A stretch of 64,000 nt of DNA from Mesorhizobium sp. AR02 (GCF_024746835.1 NZ_CP080531.1:6406001-6470000), one strand, 5' to 3'; counted from the first letter of the stretch, positions 18,915-28,987 are shown. Made by a program: numbers and translations. Notes: generated by a model not told the origin, from the letters alone.

Positions 18915-20123
18915 GTGACTGACACAACATTACAGCTTGAAGACGCGGCGATAGACGTTGATGCCGCTGCGCCGGCCGCGTGGAGCGCAACCACTTGGTT
19001 CGCGGTCATTTCATTGGCGGCCACCAGCTTTGCCCTGGTCTCAGCCGAATTTCTGCCGGCAGGTCTGTTGACGCCAATGGCGCGCGATCTCGGCATCAGC
19101 GAGGGAACGGCCGAACAGGTCGTCACCGCCACCGCTTCTGTCGGCGCCGTGACGGCCATGTTGAGCAATGTTCTCATCGGCCGATTGAACCGCAAGACGG
19201 TGCTGGTTGGCCTCATGGCGCTAGCGGTCGCTTCCAATATTCTTGCGGCGCTGGCGCCCAATTTCTGGCTGCTGTTGCTAGGCCGGGCCGGGCTGGGAAT
19301 CGCTCTCAGCGCTTTCTGGGCGCTTTCGGTCGCCGTCGTCGCGAGGCTGGTTGGCGCCAATGCGACAGGTCGGGGCATGGCTATCGTCACCCTCGGCGTC
19401 TCGCTCGCCACCATTGCCGCACCGTCGATGGGTGCGCTGATCAGCGACTGGCTGGGATGGCGCAGCGCCATGGCCATGACAGCGGGGCTGGCCGTGGTTG
19501 CCATGTTGCTGCAGTTGCTTAGCCTGCCGTCTTTGCCTGCAACGGCAAGCAACAGTCTTGCAGACGTCCTTCGGCTGACACGGCGGCGTGGCATTCAACT
19601 TGGTATGCTTGCTATTCTTTTACTGATGACGGGGCATTTTGCCGGCTCGGTCTATGTGCGTCCCTTTCTCGAACATGTGACGCTCCTTGCAACCGGGCCA
19701 ATTGCCCTGGCGTTGCTCGGATTTGGCATCGCCGCAGTGATCGGCAATATTGCCGGTGGCCGCATGGCCGACGCCAATATCCACGTGGCTCTCGTGGTTA
19801 CCGCCGCATTGATGGCGTTTGCGGCGCTGGCATTGGTGCTTTGGGGCGTGCACATTGGCGTTGCCTTTGGCTTCGCTACGCTGTGGGGTTTCGCCTTCGG
19901 CATGGCGCCAGTGGTGCTGCCGACAAATTTGTCTCGCGCAGCGCCGGACGCGCTGGAAGCAGCGGGCAGCCTGATGGTCGCCTCTTTTCAGGTCGCCATC
20001 ACCATCGGCGCGGTTGTCGGCGGCTATGCTGTGGACACCTATGGTCCTACAGCGCCTTTGACCGTGACTGCTATCCTTGCCGCATCGACAGCCGTCTTGG
20101 CGCTGCTACAGCCGCGCAACTAA
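18915..20123 (+). CDS. MFS exporter, DHA1 type (YdhP/AraJ-like)
   Basis: A 402-residue inner-membrane transporter with about 12 helices. The first helix carries ALVSAEFLPAGLLTPMARDL, typical of the AraJ/YdhP/sugar-efflux group. It starts with GTG, and GGAGAT lies 6 bases before it within a perfect palindrome. The AraC regulator immediately upstream is likely to control it. The substrate is unknown; such pairs often export toxic small molecules. Confidence 0.86.
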   Translation: MTDTTLQLEDAAIDVDAAAPAAWSATTWFAVISLAATSFALVSAEFLPAGLLTPMARDLGISEGTAEQVVTATASVGAVTAMLSNVLIGRLNRKTVLVGLMALAVASNILAALAPNFWLLLLGRAGLGIALSAFWALSVAVVARLVGANATGRGMAIVTLGVSLATIAAPSMGALISDWLGWRSAMAMTAGLAVVAMLLQLLSLPSLPATASNSLADVLRLTRRRGIQLGMLAILLLMTGHFAGSVYVRPFLEHVTLLATGPIALALLGFGIAAVIGNIAGGRMADANIHVALVVTAALMAFAALALVLWGVHIGVAFGFATLWGFAFGMAPVVLPTNLSRAAPDALEAAGSLMVASFQVAITIGAVVGGYAVDTYGPTAPLTVTAILAASTAVLALLQPRN

Positions 20124-20302
20124 ACTTTGCCGCCGCTGACACAGTAGCCCGAATCCGGTCCGGACAATATTGCAGGCGCGTTACACAAGTTTACGCCATG
20201 CGCGCGTTGCTTGTTGCCACAATCGAGGGCTAAGGACGCTCGGCTTCGGCCATTGGAGGGTGAGCGACGATCAAGTCGCGCCCTTTTGAGGAGATGACTG
20301 AC

Positions 20303-20569
20303 ATGAAGAAGTTTTTGCTTGTTGCCGTCGGCCTGGCGGTGCTTGCCGGTTCGGCCTGTTCGAAGGCGCCTGAATGCACGGCCGAGATCGCGACCAAGAA
20401 GGCGCAGGACATGGCTGCCGCGCTGCAGGAAGCGATCACCAAGGATCCGTCCAAGGCGGCTGACCTGACCGCCAAGGTCCAGGCAGTGACAACCAAGTAC
20501 CAGGGCGCCACGACACTCGCCGACGCCTGCAAGGCGTATGACGAGGTGACGGCCGCCATCAAAGGCTAA
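20303..20569 (+). CDS. Small exported protein, possible lipoprotein
   Basis: 88 residues: a signal peptide (KKFLLVAVGLAVLAGSAC) and then a short helical region with three Cys in all. The sequence GSAC before the first Cys is a weak lipobox, so lipidation is uncertain. ATG 20303 is chosen because GAGGAG lies 9 bases before it. The same GAGGAG abuts the ATG at 20294 and could not serve it. A good terminator follows, so this is a single-gene unit. I do not recognise the family. Confidence 0.75.
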   Translation: MKKFLLVAVGLAVLAGSACSKAPECTAEIATKKAQDMAAALQEAITKDPSKAADLTAKVQAVTTKYQGATTLADACKAYDEVTAAIKG

Positions 20570-20594
20570 ACGCCTAATTCGACTGGTTCAAGGG

Positions 20595-20628
20595 GGCGGT
20601 GGCGATGGGCTGCCGCCTCTTTGTTTTT
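20595..20628 (+). terminator. Rho-independent terminator
   Basis: A 9-bp stem (20595-20603 with 20609-20617, including two G-T pairs) is followed by TCTTTGTTTTT. It ends the small exported protein gene. Confidence 0.8.
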
Positions 20629-20656
20629 GAGGGATGTGTTAGGGCGCGATACGCGC

Positions 20657-21208
20657 TCAGTTCGGCGCGATGGAGCCGACTTCGACGGCATCGACGCGCT
20701 TCAGGCTCATGCCGATGACCGGTACCAGCTGATCCTGGACACGTACGGCAACCGTCACGGTCATCGAATTGTCGTCGGGAATGCGGGCTTGCATGACGCC
20801 GCGCAACTGGTTGCGGTTGATGGTGAAGACCACCTTGCGGGCATCGACAACGTTGCCGCCGATGATATCGAGGCCGGCCCCGGCAGCGCCGCCCATGAAG
20901 GAACCCTTGTAATCGCGGCCCTTGCGCTCGATCTTGGCCGACATCGGCTGGGTGAACATGCCGACCCGGCAGCCGCCGTCCAGCGTCATGCCCATCTTGC
21001 CGTCCGGCGTGGAGCCGGTGAAGCTGCAGTTGAATTTCGTGCCCTTGTACTTGCCGGCGACGATTTCGCCCGGGCCGACCCATTTGCCTTCGGCCGACTG
21101 GAAGAACTGCTTGTCCGGCTCTGTAGCGGAAGCCCCCGAGGCGACACCGACGACTGCGGTGATCGCGACGGCCAGGGGCAAGATGCTGGACAGAATTACG
21201 CTTTTCAT
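20657..21208 (-). CDS. Conserved exported protein of unknown function
   Basis: 183 residues with a clear signal peptide ending SGASA near residue 28. The mature part contains FNCSFTGSTPDGKMGMTLDGGC (two Cys that could form a disulfide) and IGGNVVDARKVVFTINRNQL. It is probably periplasmic. ATG 21208 is preferred; a GTG at 21217 would add three residues. I know no function, and the gene stands alone. Confidence 0.7.
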   Translation of the reverse strand: MKSVILSSILPLAVAITAVVGVASGASATEPDKQFFQSAEGKWVGPGEIVAGKYKGTKFNCSFTGSTPDGKMGMTLDGGCRVGMFTQPMSAKIERKGRDYKGSFMGGAAGAGLDIIGGNVVDARKVVFTINRNQLRGVMQARIPDDNSMTVTVAVRVQDQLVPVIGMSLKRVDAVEVGSIAPN

Positions 21209-21331
21209 CGACGACACCCGGCAACAAAGATGCTGTTTGGAACCGGTTTGACCATGAAGAAGATTGGTTAATGCTTCGTCACTGCGGGGCCTCGAAACCG
21301 CGATCCGTTCGCCGTCCCGAAGAGTAAAACG

Positions 21332-22417
21332 CTATTTGCCGGGGCCGGGCGTCTCGGTGTCCTTCTTGGTGGCAAACGATGTCAGTGCCGAGAGGAAATC
21401 GCCCAGTCCCGGGCGCTTTGCCGCACTGAAGGGCAGGGGGCGCGCCGTTTCCATCGCCGCGATGCCGATGCGCGCCGTCATCATGCCGTTGACGACGCCC
21501 TCGCCAAGCTTGGCCGAAAGCCGTGCCGCCAGCCCATGGCCGACGATCTGCTGGACGAAACTGTCGCCGACGGCGATGGAACCGGTGACCGCCAGATGCG
21601 CCAGCACGCTGCGCGCCAGGCGGAAGAAACCCAGCGTTCCCGGCCGTCCGCCATAGAGTTCGGAGAGGCGGCGAATGAGGCGTCCGGCCTCGAACACGAC
21701 ATAGGCGACATCGACGAGCGCGCGCGGGCTGACCGCCGTGACCAGCGAGACGCGTTTGGCGGCTTCGAGAATCATCACCTTTGCCCTGGCATCGAGGGGG
21801 CCAAGAATTTCCGCTTCGGCCAGACGCACCAGATTGCCGCCGTCGATGATTTCACCGCGCAGTTCGGCCAGTGCGCGCCGGCCGGCCGCGGTTTCGGGCT
21901 TGGCCGCGACGAAAGCCGAAAGCTCGTCGACCACCGATCGTGCCGCCTTGGGATCGTCGCGCGCGATGGCATCGAGCGCGCGTTTCTGCAGTTTTTCGAC
22001 TTCGGCAAGACGGGCGATGGCCAGGAATTCGCGAATCAGGATCACCAGAAGCGCCAGCAGCGCGATAACGGCCATGCCGGCGGCCAGCCAGCCCAGCCAT
22101 TCGGCGCGGGCGAAGAGGTCGCGGATCAGCTGGTCGGTCCACAGGCCGACTGCCAGCGAAACCAGGACGCCTATGGCGCCAAAGAAGATGCTGCCGAACA
22201 GCGAGCGTTTCCTGGGGGCGACCGCCGGCGGCGGTTCGGCGGCAATGATGTCCGGCTCGTCGAAGACGTCGACGTCAGCCGGTATGACCAACGCGACATC
22301 GGTCTTCATCACGCGGGGTTTGCGCGAGAGTTCGGCCTGGCGCGCCTTCGGCGCCTCTTGCGTTGGCGCGGCTTCCGGCTCGATGCGGAATGCCGCCGGC
22401 TTGCGGGGCGCGGTCAT
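21332..22417 (-). CDS. ycjF: YcjF/TIGR01620-family membrane protein
   Basis: 361 residues. A polar N-terminal 70 residues is followed by two membrane helices (about 72-92 and 105-127) and a long DUF697-type C-terminal domain (LVTAVSPRALVDVAYVVFEAGRLI). Its start codon overlaps the stop of ycjX by four bases, the same pairing as in enterobacteria. There YcjF and YcjX are linked to heat-shock and envelope-stress responses, without a defined reaction. Confidence 0.88.
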   Translation of the reverse strand: MTAPRKPAAFRIEPEAAPTQEAPKARQAELSRKPRVMKTDVALVIPADVDVFDEPDIIAAEPPPAVAPRKRSLFGSIFFGAIGVLVSLAVGLWTDQLIRDLFARAEWLGWLAAGMAVIALLALLVILIREFLAIARLAEVEKLQKRALDAIARDDPKAARSVVDELSAFVAAKPETAAGRRALAELRGEIIDGGNLVRLAEAEILGPLDARAKVMILEAAKRVSLVTAVSPRALVDVAYVVFEAGRLIRRLSELYGGRPGTLGFFRLARSVLAHLAVTGSIAVGDSFVQQIVGHGLAARLSAKLGEGVVNGMMTARIGIAAMETARPLPFSAAKRPGLGDFLSALTSFATKKDTETPGPGK

Positions 22418-23889
22418 GCCAGATGGTCTCCGATCAGGAACTGCAGGGCACGGTCGAGCCGGATATGCGGCAAAGACAGCGTGACGCCTTCGGCCGTGCG
22501 TTCGAGTTTTGGCGGACGGAACCGGACGAAACGGATTGCCGGGTCCGTGGAGTCCTGCCTGTGGTCGGGACCCAAAGTATCGAATACAGCATCAATCTTC
22601 TCCGGTAAGTCACCGGGAAATATGGCTGTTTCCGTCTTTCCATCAAACGTTTCGCCGTTGATCCTCTCTCCGGCGATCGGCGTGCCGATGATGACAGGCA
22701 AGGTTTCGCGGCCCTGCTTGACCATGCCCTCGCGGGTCGCCCGCACCGCCGCCATGGCGACCACGTCGACATCGGCGCCGGTGAAATTCGCCCGCGCCAC
22801 GGCGCGATCTGCCAGTCGCCGAACGATGGCCTGCAACCGGTCATGGCTTTCGTGGTGCAGGTGATCGGCCTTGGTCGCGGCGACCAGGATGCGATCGATG
22901 CGCCGGGAAAACAGATCGGTGAGGAAGCTGCCCCGACCGGGGCGGAAACAGCTGAGAATCTCGGTCACGGCGCGCTCCAGGTCAGCCATGGCGCCGGGGC
23001 CGGCGTTCAGCGCCTGCATGGCATCGATGAGCACGATCTGGCGGTCGAGACGGGTGATGTGTTCGCGGAAGAAAGGCTTCACGACATGCGTCTTGTAGGC
23101 CTCGTAGCGCCTCTCCATCATGGCGTGCAGCGATCCCGGGCGCGGACGCCTGTCGAGGCCGGCCAGCGGCGCGAAGGTCAGCGCAGGCGAACCTTCGAGG
23201 TCGCCAGGCATCAGGAAACGGCCGGGCGGCAGGGTCGAAAGCGCGCGCTCGTCGAGCTTGCAGGCCTTGAGATAGGCGGCGAAGCTTTCGGCCAGGCGGC
23301 GTGCCGTCATCTCGTCGGCGTCGGCATTCGGGTCGATCTCGGCCGAAATCGCTTGCCAGGCCCGCGAAAGATCCTCGCGCACCGGCAAAGTGGCCATCTC
23401 GATGGCCTCGCGTGAAAAATCGGCGAAGGATTTGCCGAGCAGTGGCAGGTCGAGCAGCCATTCGCCGGGATAGTCGACGATGTCGACCGACAGTTTGCCG
23501 GATGAGAACATGCGGCTCCAGCCGGAGGCCGATTCGTATTCGATGGTCAGCCGCAGTTCCGAAATGGCGCGCGTCGAATCGGGCCAGACGCGGTCGTTGA
23601 CCAATGCGGCGATGTGATCCTCGTACTGGAAGCGCGGCACGGCGTCGTCAGGCTGCTCTTCGAGGAAGGCGCGCGCGATGCGTCCGGATTTCTGCGCCTC
23701 GAACAGCGGCAGCCGTCCGCCATGGATCAGATTGTGGACCAGCGCGGAGATGAACACCGTCTTGCCGGCGCGCGAAAGGCCTGTAACGCCCAATCGCAGC
23801 GACGGTGAAAAAAGCCCGGTGGCGCGTCCCGACAGCGTATCGAGAGCAATCCTTGCCTCGTCGGTGAAGGTGGTCAGCGATGATGCCAA
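22414..23889 (-). CDS. ycjX: YcjX-family P-loop GTPase-like protein (DUF463)
   Basis: A 491-residue cytoplasmic protein. The P-loop GLSRAGKT lies near residue 37 and the switch-like DYPGEWLLDLPLLG near residue 118, both marks of the YcjX family of dynamin-like or GTPase-like proteins. It starts with TTG, and no ATG is available upstream. It is translationally coupled to ycjF through a four-base overlap. Confidence 0.9.
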   Translation of the reverse strand: MASSLTTFTDEARIALDTLSGRATGLFSPSLRLGVTGLSRAGKTVFISALVHNLIHGGRLPLFEAQKSGRIARAFLEEQPDDAVPRFQYEDHIAALVNDRVWPDSTRAISELRLTIEYESASGWSRMFSSGKLSVDIVDYPGEWLLDLPLLGKSFADFSREAIEMATLPVREDLSRAWQAISAEIDPNADADEMTARRLAESFAAYLKACKLDERALSTLPPGRFLMPGDLEGSPALTFAPLAGLDRRPRPGSLHAMMERRYEAYKTHVVKPFFREHITRLDRQIVLIDAMQALNAGPGAMADLERAVTEILSCFRPGRGSFLTDLFSRRIDRILVAATKADHLHHESHDRLQAIVRRLADRAVARANFTGADVDVVAMAAVRATREGMVKQGRETLPVIIGTPIAGERINGETFDGKTETAIFPGDLPEKIDAVFDTLGPDHRQDSTDPAIRFVRFRPPKLERTAEGVTLSLPHIRLDRALQFLIGDHLA

Positions 23890-23965
23890 AATGTGATCTC
23901 TCGGGCTTCGGTCCGTCCGATATAGGCGTTGGAACCCGGCTTTGAAATGGTGCCGGAAATCGATG

Positions 23966-24469
23966 CTAGAGATCGGCCGGTGTCAGGAACGCTTCGAGAT
24001 AACCCGCGTCCTGGCCCGCCTTCGTCAGATCATCCAGGAAACGCACGACCGCCAGGCCCGAAGTCGGAAACCCATGATTGAGCATGGCCCGCGCCGCCTC
24101 GTCGCCGTCGCCTGAGACAGCCATGGCAAGATCCTCCGTCATCGGGTTGTGGCCGATGACCAGCAGTGAACCCGGCCCGCCATGCTCCCGGATAAGACGG
24201 AGATAGCCGGCCGCGTCTTCGCTGTAGAGCGTGTCGAAAAACAGCACCTTGCCAGTGTCGGTCTGGCCGGCCAGCCCTTCGAGCGTTTCCTTGGCGCGCC
24301 TGGCGTTGGAGCACAATGTCAGGTCGGGGACATAGCCACGTGATCGCATGGCAGCGCCAATGATCTCGGCATCGGCGCGGCCGGATGCATCGAGCGGACG
24401 ATCGAAATCGCGCATGCCGGGCAGCGCCCAGCCGGCCTTGGCGTGCCGCAACAGATAGAGCCTGCTCAC
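23966..24469 (-). CDS. SixA-like phosphohistidine phosphatase
   Basis: A 167-residue histidine phosphatase of branch 1. The catalytic motif RHAKAGW near residue 8 and the second histidine in VIGHNPMTEDL are present. SixA removes phosphate from HPt domains, for example that of ArcB in E. coli, or from the nitrogen PTS. A lone HPt protein is encoded 15 kb away in this window, but a link is only a guess. It starts with GTG, preceded by GGAGG. It is divergent from dksA. Confidence 0.85.
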   Translation of the reverse strand: MSRLYLLRHAKAGWALPGMRDFDRPLDASGRADAEIIGAAMRSRGYVPDLTLCSNARRAKETLEGLAGQTDTGKVLFFDTLYSEDAAGYLRLIREHGGPGSLLVIGHNPMTEDLAMAVSGDGDEAARAMLNHGFPTSGLAVVRFLDDLTKAGQDAGYLEAFLTPADL

Positions 24470-24745
24470 CCAACCTCCAATGATGCCGAAGCCGAAGCCG
24501 CATCGCGATTAGCCACGAGAAGGGTGTTGCGCACAATGGTCCGTGTTCTTGCGTGCAAGGAATTGCGCATAACACCACGTGGCAAAGGGTTGCGGCGCTT
24601 TCGCCATCGAATCAGCAGCATTTCGCTCAAGCAAGTGCCGCTGGGGCACTTTAACAATTGCGTGAGCCGGTGGCCGATTGCGCTTGTGCAGGCGTCGGGC
24701 GGCGAATATATAGGCGCCAAATTTGGGGCAGTTTGGGTGAGTCGA

Positions 24746-25162
24746 ATGAACGACATCGTTACCGCCGATTACGTACCCTCCGAAGACGAGCCGTTCATGA
24801 ACGAACGGCAGAAATCCTACTTCCGCCTAAAGCTCGTCACCTGGAAAAATGACATATTGCGCGAAGCGCGCGAAACTCTCGAAATCCTGCAGCAGGAAAA
24901 CGCCAACCATCCCGACCTCGCCGACCGCGCCTCTTCGGAAACAGACCGCGCCATCGAGCTCAGGGCCCGCGACCGTCAGCGGAAACTAATTTCAAAGATC
25001 GATTCGGCGCTGCAGCGCATCGATGAAGGCACTTACGGCTATTGCGAGGAAACCGGCGAGCCGATCGCGCTGAAGCGGCTCGACGCGCGTCCGATCGCCA
25101 CCTTGTCGATCGAAGCGCAGGAACGGCACGAGCGCCGCGAAAAGGTCTATCGCGACGACTGA
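24746..25162 (+). CDS. dksA: DksA-family transcription factor with degenerate zinc finger
   Basis: A 138-residue protein of the RNA polymerase secondary-channel family that works with ppGpp. The coiled-coil region (residues about 20-100, KLVTWKNDILREA onward) and the finger GYCEETGEPIALKRLDARP are clear. Of the four zinc Cys in E. coli DksA (CxxC...CxxC) only the first is kept; the others are Thr, Ser and Ala (CEET, LSIEA). Low-cysteine DksA proteins are known in other bacteria and still bind polymerase. ATG 24746 follows GGTGA. A strong terminator follows, so it is a single-gene unit. The 276 bases between sixA and dksA show no clear site. Confidence 0.9.
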   Translation: MNDIVTADYVPSEDEPFMNERQKSYFRLKLVTWKNDILREARETLEILQQENANHPDLADRASSETDRAIELRARDRQRKLISKIDSALQRIDEGTYGYCEETGEPIALKRLDARPIATLSIEAQERHERREKVYRDD

Positions 25163-25211
25163 CGTAGTGATTCTGAGCTGCCTGTCAGGGCAGTTTCGAT
25201 GGAGTTGCAAT

Positions 25212-25241
25212 AAAAATGGCCGGTTTTTTCCGGCCATTTTT
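25212..25241. terminator. Bidirectional rho-independent terminator
   Basis: Stem ATGGCCGG / CCGGCCAT (25216-25223 and 25230-25237) with a T6 loop, an A-run on the left and a T-run on the right. It can serve dksA and the convergent FliO-like gene. Confidence 0.88.
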
Positions 25242-25324
25242 ATTGGTGCGTGGCAAATCCATTGCAGCAAGCGGAAGCAAACCTCGGCCAGATCGCCGGC
25301 CGGGCGGGGCGCCTCAGGCGCCAA

Positions 25325-26083
25325 TCATCGCTTCTGGCTTGAAAGTTCGCCCAGAAGCTTGGTCATTTCATCGTCGAGCGACTGCGGCGCCTTGGCTGCC
25401 GGTTTGCCCACCGGGCCGCCGGAGCGGGGCTGGTCGAGCGAAACCTCAAGGTCCTTCATGAGCGCGTCGTCGATGCTGTCCTGCCTAGGCGGCGGTGGTG
25501 GCGCGTGCCTGACGGCATTGGCGTTGGCGGAGCCGTAGGCAGGCAGCGGCGTAACATTGGTCGATTGATAGGTTTGCGCTACCGGTTTCGGTGCGGGCAC
25601 CGGGGCCGGTGGTGGCGCTGCCGGGCGCGGGCGGGCAGGCGGCGCTGCCGCGGTCACCGGTTGGGGCAGCGGTGCCGGTCGTGCCGGTGCGGGAACCGGC
25701 TGAGGCGGCCGCGGCTTTGCCGCTGGGGCCGCGGTGGCCGGGACAGGCTGCAGGCCGCCATCTCCCGTCAGCGCCGGACGGCGCGGGGCGGCAAGACGGA
25801 TGTCGCGCTCGACGACGACGTCGGTCGGGCCGCCGATCAGAAGCAGATGCTCGATGTCGTCGCGGCGCACGAGCACCAGCCGGCGATGGCTGTCGACGGC
25901 GGTGGCGTCCATGACGGCGAGCCGGGTCTTGCGGTTCCGGCCACCGGCGACAAACGTGCCAAAGGTCAGGTTGCGCACGAGCCTGATGATGACGAGCACG
26001 ATGACCAGCAGGATCAGCGCCGCGAAGGTCCACAGGAGTGCCGCCGCATAACCAGGGCCCGCCACGCTATCCAGCCACTGCAT
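25325..26083 (-). CDS. FliO-like membrane protein with proline-rich tail
   Basis: 252 residues. One membrane helix at about residues 12-35 is followed by a FliO-type domain (RLAVMDATAVDSHRRLVLVRRDDIEHLLLIGG). The rest is a Pro/Ala-rich low-complexity region and a short conserved end (DDEMTKLLGELSSQKR). FliO helps assemble the flagellar export gate, but no flagellar gene is near. Rhizobial relatives are often annotated as FliO, and their role is unsettled. AGGGGA lies before the ATG. It is divergent from cckA. Confidence 0.75.
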   Translation of the reverse strand: MQWLDSVAGPGYAAALLWTFAALILLVIVLVIIRLVRNLTFGTFVAGGRNRKTRLAVMDATAVDSHRRLVLVRRDDIEHLLLIGGPTDVVVERDIRLAAPRRPALTGDGGLQPVPATAAPAAKPRPPQPVPAPARPAPLPQPVTAAAPPARPRPAAPPPAPVPAPKPVAQTYQSTNVTPLPAYGSANANAVRHAPPPPPRQDSIDDALMKDLEVSLDQPRSGGPVGKPAAKAPQSLDDEMTKLLGELSSQKR

Positions 26084-26254
26084 TGGTTTCCCCTGATCGG
26101 TTTTGGAAAGTGACGCGACACTAGACCGTTGGGACTAGCTACCGCAAGTTGCCTTTCACGCATCGTGAACAGCTTGAAACACGGCCGGCATCATTTTTAT
26201 CTGACATTTGCCGCCCGGGCCTTTTCCGGACTAGGAGAATATGATTCAACCGGC

Positions 26255-26357
26255 TAAAGCGCGTCGCGCTGAAGCGGATTCATGCGACGCGCTTTAGGTC
26301 CTTGTTTTCATGCATGCCGTTTTCCCAAAACCGAAGTCACTTTTGGGCGACATGCAT
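26255..26357. repeat. Double-palindrome dispersed repeat, type 2, copy 1
   Basis: 103 bp. The first palindrome has arms AAAGCGCGTCGC (26256-26267) and GCGACGCGCTTT (26284-26295). The second has CCCAAAA / TTTTGGG inside ATGCATG / CATGCAT. A close copy of the same length lies at 41226-41328. It sits in the 318-base fliO-cckA gap, about 45 bases before the cckA start, so it may be in the cckA leader. Confidence 0.85.
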
Positions 26358-26401
26358 TAGGGGCGGGTGTCGGAACATCGGACTTCACGAGCAGGGGGCA
26401 T

Positions 26402-28978
26402 ATGGCCAAGGAAGCGCGCGGCGATTTCTATCCGGTACCGATCGTCGACCAGAATACGCGACCGGGTGCGGTCACCCGGCTCATCATCTTCATCGTCGTT
26501 CTGACGGGCGCCGCGATCGTTTTCGGCCTGTTCCGCGAGCGCCTCGGCGACCCGTTCCTGCTCGGCATGCTGGGCGTGCTGGCGATGATCGGCGTCGGCT
26601 TCCTGTTCGCGACGGCGATCGGCTTCGTACAGGTGACGCCGCGTTCGACCGGCGATGAACTGTCCAAGGCGTTCGTCGATTCGATGGGGCAAGGCCTGCT
26701 GGTGACGGACACCAAGGGCCGCGTCGTCTACGCCAACCGGGCCTATGCCGACATGACCGGAGCCTCCTCGGCCGCCGACCTGAAGACGGTCGAAGGGCTG
26801 CTTTCGGATGTTCCCGAGGCCTCGGTGACCATTTACCGGCTGGCCTCCGGCCTGCGTGACGGCCAGCCGGGCGACGGCGAGTTTCGGCTGGCGCAGTCGA
26901 TCCGGCCCGGCGCCGAACCGGGCGCCCGCTGGTACAGGGCGCGTGCCCGCACGTTCAGCGTTCCGGGCCAGCGATTGCCGATGCTGGCTTGGCAACTCGC
27001 CGACATTTCGCAGGAACGGGCCGAGCAGGAGCGTTTCTTCCTCGATTTGCAGAAGGCCATCGATCATCTCGACCACGCCCCGGCCGGCTTCTTTTCCGCC
27101 GATCAGGACGGCCGTGTCACCTACATCAACGCCACGCTGGCGGAGTGGCTGGGCATCGATCTCGCCAGTTTCACTCCTGGCGCCGTGACCTTGCCGGATA
27201 TCGTTGCCGGCGACGGCATGGCGCTGGTGCGCTCGGTCAAGGCCGACCCCGGCACGACACGTAACGCGGTCATCGATCTCGACCTGACGACGATGACGGG
27301 AGAGGCGCTGCCGGTGCGCTTCATGCATCGCGTTTCGGCCAGCCGCGAAGGTGTCGGCGGCCCGACGCGCACGATCGTGCTCAACCGCACGCAGGGCGAG
27401 GATGCCTCGGCCGATCTGCGCGCTTCGGAAGTGCGCTTCACCCGCTTCTTCAATTCGACGCCAATGGCGATCGCGGGTGTCGATGCCAGCGGGCGCATCC
27501 TGCGCACCAACGCGCCGTTCCTGTCGCTGTTTTCCTCGGTCGTCGACCGGGACGCCGTGGATCGCCGCGTGCGGCTCGATACGGTGATCCATGAACGCGA
27601 GCGGCCGGCCTTTGCCGCCGCATTCGAGAAAGCTCGGCAGCGGCAGGCCGACATCGAGCCGATCGACACCGTGCTGCCCGGCAACGAAGAGCGGCACATC
27701 CGATTCTACGTCAATGCCGTCGCCGACGGCACCGGCGGCGAGGGTGCCGAGGAATCGGCCATCGTCTACGCCGTCGACACAACCGAGCAGAAGGCGCTCG
27801 AAGGGCAGATGGCGCAAAGCCAGAAGATGCAGGCGGTCGGGCAACTCGCCGGTGGCATCGCCCACGATTTCAACAATGTGCTGACCGCCATCATCATGGC
27901 GTCGGACCTGCTTTTGACCAATCACCGGCCGTCGGACCCATCCTTCCCTGACATCATGAACATCAAGCAGAATGCCAACCGGGCGGCCTCGCTGGTCAGG
28001 CAGTTGCTGGCCTTCTCGCGCAAGCAGACGCTGCGGCCGGAAGTGCTGAACCTGACCGATGTGCTCGCCGATCTCAGGATGCTGCTTGCCCGCCTGGTCG
28101 GCAACGACATCAAGCTGAAGATCGACCACGGCCGCGACCTGTGGCCGGTCAAGGTCGATATCGGCCAGTTCGAGCAGGTGGTGGTCAATCTGGCGGTCAA
28201 CGCGCGCGACGCGATGCCCGCCGGCGGCGATCTTACCGTGCGCACCCGCAACGTCACCGCCGAGGAGTGCAAGACCTTCCCGTATCGCGAACTTACCGCG
28301 GCCGACTATGTCGTGGTCGAAGTCGAGGACACCGGCAGCGGCATAGCGCCTGACGTGCTGAAGAAGATCTTCGAGCCCTTCTTCACCACGAAGGAGGTCG
28401 GCAAGGGCACGGGCCTTGGCCTGTCCATGGTCTACGGCATCATCAAGCAGACCGGCGGCTTCATTTTCTGCGATTCCGAAGTCGGCAAGGGATCGACCTT
28501 CCGCATCTTCCTGCCACGTCACATCGCGGAAGCGAAGAAGGCGGACGAACCCGGGGAAGCGCCGAGCGCAGCGCCGGTCAAACCAATCGATAACACCAAG
28601 GACCTGTCCGGGTCAGCCACGGTGCTGCTGGTCGAGGACGAGGATGCCGTGCGCATGGGCGGCATGCGGGCCCTGATTTCGCGCGGCTATACGGTGCACG
28701 AGGCATCCTCCGGCGTCGAGGCGCTGGAAGTGTTCGAAGCCCTGGGTGGTAAGGTCGATATCGTCGTTTCCGACGTGGTGATGCCGGAAATGGACGGGCC
28801 GACCCTGCTTGGCGAATTGCGCAAGCGCCAGCCGGACATCAAGTTCGTCTTCGTGTCCGGCTATGCCGAGGACGCATTCGCCAGGAACCTGCCGGCCGAC
28901 GCGCATTTCGGTTTCTTGCCGAAGCCGTTCTCGCTCAAGCAACTGGCGACGATCGTCAAGGATGTGCTTGAGTCTTAG
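26402..28978 (+). CDS. cckA: Cell-cycle hybrid histidine kinase CckA
   Basis: An 858-residue inner-membrane kinase. Two membrane helices lie at about 22-42 and 50-74. PAS-type sensor regions follow to about residue 470. The kinase core has the phosphorylated His488 in [11 protein letters not shown] and the ATP-binding motifs [10 protein letters not shown] and [13 protein letters not shown]-terminal receiver domain has Asp791 in [12 protein letters not shown]. CckA phosphorylates CtrA through ChpT and controls division and polar identity in alphaproteobacteria. ATG 26402 follows AGGGGG. Upstream in-frame starts would run into the dispersed repeat and are rejected. Confidence 0.93.
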   Translation: MAKEARGDFYPVPIVDQNTRPGAVTRLIIFIVVLTGAAIVFGLFRERLGDPFLLGMLGVLAMIGVGFLFATAIGFVQVTPRSTGDELSKAFVDSMGQGLLVTDTKGRVVYANRAYADMTGASSAADLKTVEGLLSDVPEASVTIYRLASGLRDGQPGDGEFRLAQSIRPGAEPGARWYRARARTFSVPGQRLPMLAWQLADISQERAEQERFFLDLQKAIDHLDHAPAGFFSADQDGRVTYINATLAEWLGIDLASFTPGAVTLPDIVAGDGMALVRSVKADPGTTRNAVIDLDLTTMTGEALPVRFMHRVSASREGVGGPTRTIVLNRTQGEDASADLRASEVRFTRFFNSTPMAIAGVDASGRILRTNAPFLSLFSSVVDRDAVDRRVRLDTVIHERERPAFAAAFEKARQRQADIEPIDTVLPGNEERHIRFYVNAVADGTGGEGAEESAIVYAVDTTEQKALEGQMAQSQKMQAVGQLAGGIAHDFNNVLTAIIMASDLLLTNHRPSDPSFPDIMNIKQNANRAASLVRQLLAFSRKQTLRPEVLNLTDVLADLRMLLARLVGNDIKLKIDHGRDLWPVKVDIGQFEQVVVNLAVNARDAMPAGGDLTVRTRNVTAEECKTFPYRELTAADYVVVEVEDTGSGIAPDVLKKIFEPFFTTKEVGKGTGLGLSMVYGIIKQTGGFIFCDSEVGKGSTFRIFLPRHIAEAKKADEPGEAPSAAPVKPIDNTKDLSGSATVLLVEDEDAVRMGGMRALISRGYTVHEASSGVEALEVFEALGGKVDIVVSDVVMPEMDGPTLLGELRKRQPDIKFVFVSGYAEDAFARNLPADAHFGFLPKPFSLKQLATIVKDVLES

Positions 28979-28987
28979 AAATACTGG

